This document shows positions 30,905-42,359 of a DNA stretch of 64,000 bases, piece by piece; positions within the stretch are counted from its first letter, which is position 1, and every line of letters starts with the position of its first letter. A program made the translations under genes and the position numbers. The DNA comes from Agrocybe praecox (Eukaryota; Basidiomycota; Agaricomycetes; Agaricales; Agrocybaceae), in the NCBI GenBank assembly GCA_964017145.1, contig OZ024845.1, positions 1,178,001 through 1,242,000 of the forward strand, read 5' to 3'. The notes below the pieces were generated by a model. It worked only from the letters and a program-made list of their open reading frames with translations. It was not told the origin of the DNA and searched no databases.

Positions 30905-33115
30905 TTTTTGGCTTATATCTTTTATGTTTTGTGTTGTTTCATAGGATGTGCGTAAATTCATTCTTCTTTACTTTTATTCTTGGACTTAATTCTTCTGTGT
31001 TTTGCTTTGTTTTATAGGTTGTACGTTGAATTCATTCTTCCTTGCTTTTGTTCTTTATCTTAATCCTTTTGTGTTTTGCGTTGTTTCATAGGGTGTGCGT
31101 AGAATTCTTTCTTTCTTGACTTTGTTTTTTGGCTTAATTATTCTGTGTTTTGTTTTGTTTCATAGATTGTGTGTAGAATTCATTGTGTCCTGCCTTTATT
31201 CTTTGGCTTAATCCTTCTGTATTTTGCTTTGTTTCATAGAGTGTGCGTAGAAGTCATTCTTCACTGTCTTTGTTCTTTGGCTGAATTCTTCTGTATTTTG
31301 CTTTATTTCATAGGATGTGCGTAGAAGTCATTCTTCTCTTTGTTTTTTGGCTTAATTATTCTGTGTTTTGCTTTGTTTTGTTTGATAGATTGTGTGTAAA
31401 ATTCATTGTTTTTTGCCTTTATTCTTTGGCTTAATTCTTCTGTGTTTTTCTTTATTTTATAGGTTGTGTGTTAAATTCATTTTTATCTGGCTTTGTTCTT
31501 TGGCTTAATTATTCTGTTTTTTTCTTTGTTTCATAGGATGTGTGTAAAATTCATTCTTTTTTGGGTGTGCTTTTTTGGTTTATATCTTCTATGTTTTTCT
31601 TTGTTTTATAGGGTGTGCGTAGAATTCATTCCTCTCTGTCTTTATTCTTTGCTCTAATTCTTCTGTGTTTTACTTTGTTTTATAGGATGTGCACAGATTT
31701 TATTCTTCTCTACTTTTATTCTTGAACTTAATTCTTCTGTGTTTTGCTTTATTTTATAGGCTGTATGTGGAATTCATTCTTCCTTGCTTTTGTTCTTTAC
31801 CTTAATCCTTCTGTGTTTTGCTTCGTTTCATAGGAAGTGTGTAGAATTCATTCTGTTCTGACATTGTTTTTTTTTTTTTTGCTTAATTCATCTTTGTTTT
31901 CTTTGTTTCATAGGATGTGTGTAAAATTCATTGTTGCTTGCCTTTGTTTTTTTTGCTTAATTCATCTTTGTTTGCTTTGTTTCCTAGGATGTGTGTAAAA
32001 TTCATTGTTGCTTGCCTTTGTTTTTTTGGCTTAATTCTTTTGTGTTCTGCTTTGTTTCATAGTATGTGCGTAGAATTCATTCTTCCTTGTCTTTGTTCTT
32101 TGGCTTAATTATTTTGTGTTTTCCTTTGTTTCATAGTATGTGTGTAGAATTCATTCTTCTCTGCCTTTGTTCTTTGCCTTAATTTTTTTGTGTTTTTCTT
32201 TGTATTTTCCTTTGTTTCATAGGAGGTGCATAGAATTCATTCTTCTCTGCCTTTGTTTTTTGACTTAATCCTATGTGTTTTGTTTAATAGCGTGTGTGTA
32301 GAATTTATTCCTCACTGTTTTTGTTCTTTGGCTTAATTCTTCTGTGTTTTGCTTTGTTTCATAGTATGTGCGTGGAATTCATTTTTATCTGCTCTTTTCT
32401 TTTTTTGGCTTACCTCTTCTGTGTTTTTATTTATTTATAGGGTGTGCGTAAAATTCATTCCTTCTGTCTTTGTTCTTTGCCTTAATTCCTCTGTGTTTTA
32501 CTTTGTTTCATAGTATGTGTGTAGAGTTCATTCTTATCTGCCTTTGTTTTTTGGTTTAATTCTTATGTGCTTTCCTTTCCTTTGCAGCGTGTGCATAGAA
32601 TTCATTCTTCTCTGTCTTTGTTCTTTGAATTGATTCTTCTGTGTTTTGCTTTGTTTCATAGGGTGTGCGTCAAATTTATTCCTCCCTGTCTTTGTACTTT
32701 GCTTTAATTCTTTTGTGTTCTTTGTTTTATAGTATGTGCGTAGAATTCATTCTTATCTTGATTTGTTCTTTGGTTTAATTCTTCTGTGTTTTGCTTTTTT
32801 TCCATAGATTGTGTGTAAAATTCAATTTTATCTGGCTTTGTTCTTTCCTTTAATTCTCCTTTCTTTTGCTTTGCTTCATAGAATGTGTGTGAAATTCATT
32901 CTTCCCTGTTTTTGTTCCTATTTCTAATTCTTGTCTGTTTTGCTTTTTTTAATAGCATGTTTGTAGAATTCATTTTTCTCTGCTTCTATTCTTTTACTTA
33001 ACTTTTCTGTTTTTTGCTTTGTTTTATAGGTTGTGTGTAGAATTTTTTCTTGTTTGTATTTCTCTTTTTGCTTAAATCTCTTGTTTTTCCCTTTTTTTTT
33101 AGGATGTGAGTAATA
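30905..33115 (+). repeat. Tandem array of about 30 units of ~74 bp, each with intron-like signals
   Basis: The units are variable in length (about 60-90 bp). Each carries, in order, TGTGYGTA, GAATTCATTCTTC, TTTGTTCTTTGGCTTAATTC and a pyrimidine tract ending TTTCATAG. Counting the TAG/CAG positions gives about 30, from 30,944 to 33,102, a mean spacing of about 74 bp. The pieces match fungal intron signals: GTGCGT or GTGTGT as 5' splice site, CTTAAT as branch site, and pyrimidine tract plus TAG as 3' splice site. Units differ by many substitutions, so the array is not newly made. There is no ORF across it. Confidence 0.85.
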
Positions 33116-34640
33116 TTTTTTGTGATACTTAAATATAATTCATTCAATTTTTTTCAACCTTTTAGCGAAACATAATTCTCACAATAACCTCTAACATTCA
33201 AAAAATGGTAATGATTTATTAATATATTATATATATATTATTGATTTTACTTTTTCTCAGTTTCATAATTTTCCTCAATCCAAAATGCATACAGCATTGT
33301 GCTCTGTTATATGTTTGTTTTCATTTCATTTCATTATCAACATACATCCAACATACTTTCTTAGGTTTGATAATATGCTCAGAACATGTTTTTTACTTGT
33401 TTAACACATACTCTGATGTACCATTGGACACTTACTTTTCAGATACCTTCAAGCTTTATCAAACATTATCTCTTTCACAAGTTTCAAATGCTATGCCAAT
33501 TGAATTAGCATCATATAATAGTAAGTTTTAAAAATTGTCAATATCATTTTTCTACATAAATCAATTTAAACAGAACTAAAGGAGTTCAAATACAAAGGAA
33601 GGAAGGCAGTTCATGAGCTGGTGCACTTATTTGATCAAAATTGTATGTTTTTTTTTCCCTTTGTTATTTAAATTAACTTATATATCTAAAACCTTACTAG
33701 CTAAAAATGTCCAGCCATCCACTGCTGCTCAAAGTCATAATGCTCTTTGGACTATAATATTAGAAAATCGTCTGTGTATGTCTTTTTTATACTTGTCTAT
33801 ATGACTAATTACTTACATAGTACTATCTCTCACATAGCTGTGGACAATCTTGAAGAAGAAATAAAAGCAACCAAGGCTATTCATACTACTAAACAATCAA
33901 AGTAGGCCAACTGAAGACACCAACAGAAAATGTAAAAGTGCCAACAAATCAAGTCTTTAACAAGTCTAATAAATTTCCATGATCCAGAAAAATTTATGTT
34001 TTGATTTCTGAATGTACTACCACCCAGAGAAACATCCAAAAATAGACCCTGGTTATATACTGCTCTTGACATTCTATGTAGCACAGTGTATGTACATATA
34101 TTATTATTTTTGTTTTGTTTTGTTAATGTTATTCTTGTTTTTCTTGTCACACATCTCTGACAAAAAAAAAACATATCTATGTCTATTTTTGTGTAAGTAC
34201 ATGGGCACGACACAGTACACTACTAAGATAAGAAAAAGAAATAATAATTAAAGACTCATACTGCCATGTGTAGCAGTGGCCTTGTAAAACAAGTGATTAT
34301 ATCCTTTTGCAAATTGTTGAATTTGAGTGCATCAAGTTTGTGAGTCCCAATGGAATGTTCACAATACTCATATATTGTTGGGACAGTATGAATGATCGGA
34401 ATGTCGAGAGTGGGAGGGCTGGGAGAGGGTTTACAATTTGTACAATAGGCAAGTCTGAGCCTTGAGGTGCATGATTAGTGGAAAGCGAGGGCATTGAAAG
34501 TTGAAGGGATGTAAGCAAAAAAGTGTCTAGACCTGGATGGACTTGGTATATAAATACATTAAGTTGCTGCTAGTATTTTTAAATGAGGTGTGTATGTAAG
34601 GTTGGTTGAGTGAGGCCAGTGAAGATTCAGTGTTGTTCTA
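33116..34640 (+). other. AT-rich flank of the array with possible exons
   Basis: Four short plus-strand pieces between GT-AG sites look like the end of a gene: near 33,420-33,520 (LDTYFSDTFKLYQTLSLSQV), 33,573-33,643 (ELKEFKYKGRKAVHELVHLF), 33,700-33,775 (KNVQPSTAAQSHNALWTIIL) and 33,840-33,906 (VDNLEEEIKATKAIHTTKQS then TAG). The frame is not proven across them and no family is recognised. If the array is one huge intron or intron series, these could be downstream exons of the GTPase gene. 33,910-34,640 holds nothing identified. Confidence 0.35.
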
Positions 34641-35344
34641 GTCGATGACTAAAAAGAATAGTCGAGTCGCTGCTGACACCGACTAAAGTTTATAGTCAGC
34701 CGACTATTCCCAAACATGAGAATAGTTGAGATTAGTTGGTCGACTAAAATCATGTGAGGTCAACCCTCGAAAATGCCCGACCCATCACACTGTGATGTAA
34801 CATTCATCAAAGGAGCACAGTTGGGCAACAGTTGGGACCTTCAACAACGAACTCCTGAGCTCTGACTTTATAGCTGGCAAGGATGTTGATCTGGACATAG
34901 ATGATACTGTAGCAAGTATTTTTGAAACAGTGCCATAATTCAACAGAAATTTACTTATTTATAGTTCAAATGTATGATTTATAGGAGCTTATATATTATA
35001 ACTTGATTTTTACATACATATAAACTATCTATACTAAATGGCATGCTACTTTAAGCTCATGAGAGCAAGAGCACGCTTGGTTTCTACTCACTTGAGATTG
35101 AGCATGTATTGGGCGCGCAGTGGCAGTATACATACTGTACTAAATCGGTCAATTTGTCGGAGCCTGTGATCTGTGACCTCGACGACAAAATTGCAAGGGG
35201 GCATACCAAAAATAAATTTGTATCTAGGGTCAGAACTTTTCGTTTGGCCCACAACCACTGAACCAACCATACCACGTAAGCAAACACATGATTTATTTGC
35301 CCTAATATGGTAGTATGACATCACAATTATTTGAAATAATTAAT

Positions 35345-38300
35345 GTTAGCGCCATGTACACTTATTGCCAGCAACAGTGACCTCGCAAGCTTCACACCTC
35401 CAGTTTCAGGGTGCGATTTTGGGATTTATGCAGGTAAGATGCCATTGTGTGTGATATTGTGAGTAAGAAATATTTATATTAGTAATAATGCATTGAAATA
35501 TAACTTACTCATTGTGTTTTGCAACCAATATTTTTGCATTTTATTTTTGTGTGTTTAGGTTCATATGAGTAAACAATCTCTCCACATAGGCAAGCATTAA
35601 ATGCGTCAACTACCTTCTGAGCTGGCACACGCTTATGCTTGGATCTTCCCATTTCAGGGGTGACAGTGTTTGAAGTGTTTATCCCCCAACACTCACTGTC
35701 TTGTGGAAAGGTCTCTCCTTCGGCGTCATCCAATGTAGCTGGGGTTTCAGTTATACTGTGGCTAAGTGGACTCTGCACCTTGTTTGCAACCTGCGAGAAT
35801 CATGTCTGAATAATTATTATCACAAAATCATAGCAACAAGCTCATGCTGTCAATCAAGCTGTTAATGGCATATCCATTGCTAGCATCATTTTGATGATCT
35901 TTCGTGCTGACTGTTTTCGTGGGAGTATTTCGGGTCTCTTCCACACTATATGCAGCTTCGAGAACGTCGCCTGCATCATCCCAGTTACCAGCATTGTCGT
36001 TGAACTCTTCGGCTTTGTCCACAGTATCATTGGAAGTCTCGCTCATGGGTGATTCAGGATCGGATGCAGGTCTGCTATCAATACTATGAATAATAGTGAG
36101 TTAGATATTGCTAAAGCTACGAAATTTATGGGAGCTTACCCAGCAAGAGCATGTGCTCGATGGTTTGCCGATATAATTAATGGAGCATTTTTTGGTCTTC
36201 TTCCTCGCTTGACATTCACATTGGAACGTTTGAGCCAGATTTTTTTCATCTCGGTTTTTTCGAAGTTTGTGAGTGTCCACAAATCCTCATACTTGTTGAA
36301 TGGTGCATGTTGAGAATGCTTTTCAAGGAAATGAAGCTTCATCGAGTATCTCCAGATTGCTGGGTTTGATTTCAGGCAGATAGGACATTGAAGTGGGACA
36401 TTTGAGCATGGAGAAGAGACTGATGACTCGGAAACAACACGGTAAAGGTATTTTATCTTGATGGAACACGATTTTGAGATTTTGTGGTTGATAGTCAGAC
36501 TGGCCTGAGATCCTTTTCCCTTTTTCAGATAGAAAGGACATAAAGAAGACGGCTGAAGACACTGTCCACACAGCAGCGTAGAGCTTCCAAGCAGGCTCTG
36601 ATCGAAAAGGATATGTGCACCCATATGTTCGAGCACTCATTGACCCTGTGAGAGGTCAAGGGCCACTACAGGGCTACAACAAGAGCATTCCGCAGTTCCC
36701 AGGTTTGCTATTATCTTGTCATTGCTGCACACAAAACAAGCATTGCCTTGCATAGAATGATGTAAGTTCAAAAAATATATAACTAGTGTGTTGCTAAATC
36801 AGAACTTATTATATACCTTGCGGTATGGATATTCAAGTGTAGGAGGAAGTTTAGGTATGTTTCTGAGCTGTACATTTTGAAGGGTTTCGAAAAGGCTTGC
36901 CACTAATGCCACAAGAAAGGTACTTTGTAATAGATAGAATAGTGGGGTGCATTTATCCTGTGTTGTTGAATTCCCAATGGACAGATTAATGGGTTGCACA
37001 ATATGCCCAGGAATATTGAACATCTGTTCTCCTATCATGCAGTACGTTCGCCAATCATGAATATTTTGTGCATCATTGTCGATTGGTGCAGGGCACAAGC
37101 CCATGACTTGATAGGATACCCAAACTGTCTCCTCATTCAACATGTTAACATCAAGGTATGGAGCAGAGCTGCCATCGATCTTGATACCATTGACCTCAGG
37201 AAAGATTCCATATATCCCTGAGCATATCAAATGCCATTTTCACGTCTTGTTGATCATCGGGATTGAAGATCGAGCGAATATGATCTGCAGATAGTCCTTC
37301 GGACCTGAAATGTTCTCAAAGAATGTCTGGTGTTATGCAATATCCATTAATGACCAAGCCGCACTGATGAAGAAGTAGATTCCGGAATCTCTTGAATACA
37401 TGCTTCCAGTCTTTATCCGCCATAACTTTGTCATCGCCTACATGAAGATTCATGAATATAAGTGGTTGTAGCATTGGATATATGGGCGAGGACGGTAAGA
37501 GCACAGTTTTGAAGGTGAGCAAAGCAAATGCTACACCTCTTCTGCTTTCTCCATTGAATGCTAAAGAAACTATCCTTAAGCATGTCTTGTCCTTTAGCGA
37601 ATTTACACCACCAATTGTTGTTTGGATTACCCTAGCATGTTCAGGACCAGATTCTCTTTTGCAGTCTCCAGAGACTAGAACTGGTCGTCCAGAATATATA
37701 CGATTATTCCTGCATAATATTCCAAGTGCATTAATTGTTGCCTAAAAATAGAATAATAAGCCTCGAGGTGGAATTAAATTCCCAATTCGGAATATTCTCA
37801 CCTCACTGGCATAGTGCATGCTGCCATCATCAATCTTTTTGAACAACTCCTCCATGTCCCCCATGTTTATAAACTCCATAGAGGTCTTGGATGCGTGCTC
37901 TCGACATATTCCAAGGAAGAAATTTGTCTTTGGATCCCAACGGATCCTCTTCTCAGCCTTGATTTCGTCATACATTAGAACAGTATGCAAAACCTTTCTC
38001 TCATTCTCCTTTTCCATCTCGAGTAATACACTTTGCAGCACCGCTTCTATGTTTGTCCGAATATGTTCTACACTTGGCATTGAAGGCAAAGGAGTGATTC
38101 GTGGGATGAGGGAACGGGTCCTCAGATAGGAGATGCTAGGAGCACCTATTGCATGATGTTGGATGTCAGCCACCCGCTGCCCAGCCAGATGGTACATCAG
38201 CAGTGCCCTCATATCTTCTTCTTCCGTAAAGCTTTTAGGCTTGTAATGACCTTGAGCCGCTGCTAGAACAGATGCCAGAAGACCACGGGCTCCTTTTCAT

Positions 38301-38790
38301 TGACGAAGTCCGATGCTGATTACATGGTCCACTTGTTGTACGTTGCCACTTGAAATTGCCATCAGCAGCCATTTCTGGTCGGAAAGGGTAGCAGCTTTTC
38401 CAAAAAGCTTTTTTGCTTGGTTCAACCCACGAAGACGATAATGCTTGATCTGTTTGTTTTTTCTGCGTAACAGTTCTTGGAGTCTGCTCATGCCATAGTA
38501 CACAAACAATAAATTTTCATGAACTCTGTTGCTAATCCTTTGTAGTATTCCTTGCAGAATTTCGTTGCGTGCAAGCTCATGACAGGCCTTGCAGAACTCC
38601 TGCCCTTCTACAGTCTTTCCAGTACACACTAATGTGAAGAGTGACATCCACAGTCAGGACATTCACCGTCGCCATTTTCGTCAAGGACAATCTGAGACTC
38701 CTACCAGGTATGGAACATGGTAAGCCATGACCAACTAAAAGGTGTATATTTATACTACTGACCTTATTTGCCAGCGTTTCCATCAAGAGT
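35345..38790 (-). pseudogene. Transposon-encoded Cys-rich protein, basidiomycete-type, decayed
   Basis: Read right to left. Near 38,690-38,640 is CPDCGCH. 38,640-38,297 has EFCKACHELARNEILQGI and many Arg/Lys helices. 38,212-37,745 has RTRSLIPRITPLPSMPSVEH, VLMYDEIKAEKRIRWDPKTN and NFFLGICREHA. 37,230-36,800 has DWRTYCMIGEQMFNIPGHIV. 36,636-36,136 has MLEHMGAHILFD, CGQCLQPSSLCPFYLKKGKG and CPICLKSNPA with H..FLEKH. 35,778-35,345 has CLCGEIVYSY, IKCKNIGCKTQ, and after an intron CINPKIAP-stop-NWRCEACE. The last part has PHD-finger-like Cys/His spacing. I know this architecture from many mushroom genomes as an uncharacterised repeated protein, but not its transposon class. In-frame stops and lost joins show it is dead. 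Confidence 0.55.
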
Positions 38791-39083
38791 TTGCAAAGAT
38801 GGACCTGCAGCTATAGCGAAATGTGCAGGGAGGAATATTGGTATGTTAAATTATAACAATTATGATCGAAGGTCTGATTCAATATTATTTAGGTCTTACA
38901 TTTGTGATTACGATCATTGAAATCTATTTATTCTTGTAATTACAGTACATATAGTGCATATAAACACTGTTATAACCTCTATTAGTGTCTCATAAGTCGC
39001 TCAAGTATTGTACTTTGTTTAAAAGGACTCAGTGATCTCTCAAATAACAAAAAATATGAAGGGGTCCAAACTTTTTTTTTCCC

Positions 39084-39118
39084 GACCGGGGGTCAAACCA
39101 ATCAACTGACCCCCGGTC
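39084..39118. other. Perfect 12-bp hairpin next to a T-run, with a second hairpin beside it
   Basis: GACCGGGGGTCA (39,084-39,095), 11-base loop, TGACCCCCGGTC (39,107-39,118). Directly after is CCGGCATTCTGATGCCGG, a 7-bp stem with a 4-base loop. A run of T precedes the pair, which on the minus strand is an A-tail following two hairpins, as in the 3' end of a small retroposon. No target duplication confirmed. Confidence 0.45.
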
Positions 39119-39599
39119 CGGCATTCTGATGCCGGTGCCCCCTTGCGAAATTGTGGTTTCATCGTATTCATCCGGGACCTGTGGCCGTTCGAAAATTTTG
39201 TCCTAACCTTCAAAGAAACATGTGCTCATACCTCAGTTGAAGACATTTTGAGAGTGTTTAAAACTTCGGAAGCTTTGATTTATGTAAGAATAGCTGAAAA
39301 TTGGCTGGAAAATCGAAGTTTGCGACAAAATTAGGTCAAAATAATAGCCTAATTTGGCAGAAGCATGACCAATTTTGAAGGTCTACCAAAAATTATTTCG
39401 TCAGGCCATGCTGTGACCAGTGACCAAGGCCAAATTTTGTCATGTCAGAGAGGCCTGTGACCTGTGACCGACAAATTGACCGATTTAGTACAGTAATGCG
39501 GCTAGGCCATCAAATTTGATCAAAATCCTTTTTGGAGCGGTCATATGACATAAGTCGGAATAGTCTGGTGACAGGTCGACTATTCCAACTAATCACCTC

Positions 39600-40226
39600 G
39601 GCCTCATGTTATTTGTACCTAATTAGCTTGTTCGGTCTATGCCAGTCTATGCTGGTGGGCAAGCTAATTAGGTTGATTTGTTGTTTCATCACTAGTTGTC
39701 AATAAAGAGGCCATTATCTCCCTTTCCTCTCAAACACTAAGTCTTAATTCTCATGCGCTACATGTATAGCATGCACTCCCTGGTGCGTATCTGTGCATAT
39801 GTGCCAGCACATGCCTTTGGGATTGTCTGTCCTGTGCCATTCTGGCTTGCTGGCAACACTCCCACGTGCTTACACATCATCTTGCTGATGTCTTGCCACT
39901 TCCTAATTTGGAACCTGTTCCCATGTACCTTTGCTTGCTGTCTGCAACAACGACAAGGGTTATTCCTTTATCCCTCAGCTTATTCCCTCGGATTTTTTTA
40001 CTGTATGGATACTGTATACTCTGTAGATACAATACATGCCCTTTACAGTATTTATTCAGGCCAGATATGCCAAATATGTGTGTATTTTCGCAGTTTTCCT
40101 CCTCATTTCACCACTGAATACCTTCCTGATAAGCTAAATGGCCAGCTACAGCCATATAGTGTAAGTTATACATGTATCCATATTATATATAATTTTTGAG
40201 CAGTTTTACATGGTATAAGGTCCCAC
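39600..40226 (+). repeat. Foldback left arm
   Basis: Matches the complement of 41,621-42,248. The first mismatches appear at the outer edge (CATGTT against CACATT) and at the inner edge (GGTATAAGGTCCCAC against GGTATATGGACCCAC). Confidence 0.8.
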
Positions 40227-41620
40227 AGATATCCCAGTACTGGTCATTTAGTCCCAAGATCCAGATTACCAAAAACATGCACATCTTGTGGCATTCTGTA
40301 CGATTCAATTACCCCACATGTGCAGTCATAAAGCTTCTCATGTGTGTACTGTATCACAGTATCATTAATTTTCTTGTTCTGAGAAGCCTTGGTTGAGTAA
40401 TATGCTGGTTATACTTTAAGTCTACCTATCTTCTGTGGTTTTTAATGATGTTTTCGTGCCAAATTTATTCACTACAAGGGTTTATCAATACTAGATGCTT
40501 CCAAAGAAGCACTCTTGCCACCCTGAAATGCCTATCAAGAGTCGAAACTGCCCTCGGATGCATGATCAATACATGGAATTTAAGTAGGGATGCTAGCAGT
40601 CATAACTTCATACAGGAATCAAATGTATGCATTCAAACAGAAGTGATAGTCACCCACTACTGTATATAGGTGCTTATCAGGCTGAAATACCGGCGGGTGA
40701 GGCATCAAGGTCAGTGCAGAGAAGCTGCTTGAGATATGGAGAAATTGTCATGCTATGGAGCATAGACCAGGTCAAATTCTTAGGTTAAACAATGGCTAGG
40801 AAGACATACATTTCCTGCACATAAAGCAAAAAACCGTATTATAATAGAGTATATATTGCCGACCATATTCACTAAATAGTGCTGAGACGATGTATCAATG
40901 GTCACTGTTGTGATGGCGTGCATATAATTTGATTGTTAAACAACTTACAAATGAATACCTTCACAGGTTTTTCACCGATCTCCTTCAAATCTTCTCCATC
41001 ATATTGTTACTAGTTCCCATTAGATTAACATTGAGTTTAAAAGACCGATCAAGCGCTTGCAGAGTCACACCATTGCATATTTATCTGTTTTTGATGGTAA
41101 TTGGTGGGCGCCTCTTATGACAACAGGATCACACTAAGTTGCGGCAAATGGGCTTATATCTGGTGCTATTATATATTGGCTACTCACAATATCTCTTCAG
41201 AATAGCATTTAAGCACCCAGGATACTCTATAAAACATTGATAAATGCACAAATATGGAATAATTGGCAACTGTACCTCTTTCCTTCTGAACACATGCTCG
41301 TGCAAGCAAGGTTGTTGTATTACCATCAAAAAAGGATGGATATATAGACATATATAAATCTACTTAATTCTATGGCATTTTATACTCATGGAAAAGGTCT
41401 TTTTAGACTAGAGATTGTTATGTGTGTGCCAGAATAAGGCATACATATCTGCACCTTGGTGCAAGTTTGACCCTTTTGGATACATACAATGTCTATAATA
41501 TGGCAGTAAGAGCTGGTCTCTGGCTTATATGTGCCACAATATCTGAAATATGCGACACAAAAGGCATGAGGAAGCTAGTAGGTGAGATGGCAGGCTCTGA
41601 TAGGCAGTATGGTCATGTTT

Positions 41621-42248
41621 GTGGGTCCATATACCATGTAAAACTGCTCAAAAATTATATATAATATGGATACATGTATAACTTACACTATATGGCTGTA
41701 GCTGGCCATTTAGCTTATCAGGAAGGTATTCAGTGGTGAAATGAGGAGGAAAACTGCGAAAATACACACATATTTGGCATATCTGGCCTGAATAAATACT
41801 GTAAAGGGCATGTATTGTATCTACAGAGTATACAGTATCCATACAGTAAAAAAATCCGAGGGAATAAGCTGAGGGATAAAGGAATAACCCTTGTCGTTGT
41901 TGCAGACAGCAAGCAAAGGTACATGGGAACAGGTTCCAAATTAGGAAGTGGCAAGACATCAGCAAGATGATGTGTAAGCACGTGGGAGTGTTGCCAGCAA
42001 GCCAGAATGGCACAGGACAGACAATCCCAAAGGCATGTGCTGGCACATATGCACAGATACGCACCAGGGAGTGCATGCTATACATGTAGCGCATGAGAAT
42101 TAAGACTTAGTGTTTGAGAGGAAAGGGAGATAATGGCCTCTTTATTGACAACTAGTGATGAAACAACAAATCAACCTAATTAGCTTGCCCACCAGCATAG
42201 ACTGGCATAGACCGAACAAGCTAATTAGGTACAAATAATGTGAGGCCA
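41621..42248 (-). repeat. Foldback right arm
   Basis: Inverted copy of 39,600-40,226. The near-identity of two arms 1.4 kb apart means recent origin or gene conversion between them. Confidence 0.8.
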
Positions 42249-42322
42249 AAGTGCAACTAATATTGTTGAACTGACTAAACGACCGACTAATCACATATAT
42301 ACACCGACCTGCACAACACTGG

Positions 42323-42359
42323 GCCAATGGGGTAATCTTCTGAAGATTACCCCATTGGC
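42323..42359. other. Perfect 37-bp palindrome
   Basis: GCCAATGGGGTAATCTTC, one T, then GAAGATTACCCCATTGGC: two 18-base arms around a single base with no mismatch. Possible cruciform, MITE relic or protein-binding site. It lies 75 bp outside the foldback element. Confidence 0.9.

Larger units (their letters stand above)
34640..39600 (-). mobile_element. Degenerate DNA transposon of unclear class
   Basis: The body codes on the minus strand for a large Cys-rich protein. Inverted similarity between the flanks supports element ends: 35,137-35,200 (GTACTAAATCGGTCAATTTG, then CTGTGACCT) matches the complement of 39,430-39,495, and GATTAGTTGG with GTCGACT near 34,720-34,745 has a counterpart in the complement of 39,570-39,590. 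Exact termini and target duplication are not clear to me. Confidence 0.5.
39600..42248. mobile_element. Foldback element with ~627-bp inverted arms
   Basis: Left arm 39,600-40,226 and right arm 41,621-42,248 are inverted copies with few mismatches. A 148-codon frame is the same in both arms, on opposite strands (39,753-40,199 and 41,648-42,094). The spacer is 1.4 kb of AT-rich sequence with no recognisable gene. Near each outer end is a nested short inverted repeat, ACCTAATTAGCTTG...CAAGCTAATTAGGT. Long arms and a non-coding spacer suit a foldback or non-autonomous DNA transposon. Confidence 0.75.

Noticed and set aside
30905..33115. CRISPR array
   Set aside because: Units are degenerate, directly adjoining and without distinct spacers, and the genome is eukaryotic.
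39753..42094. 148-codon frames in the foldback arms as genes
   Set aside because: Both lie in the inverted arms and are identical by repeat identity. Hydrophobic/Cys composition without domain.
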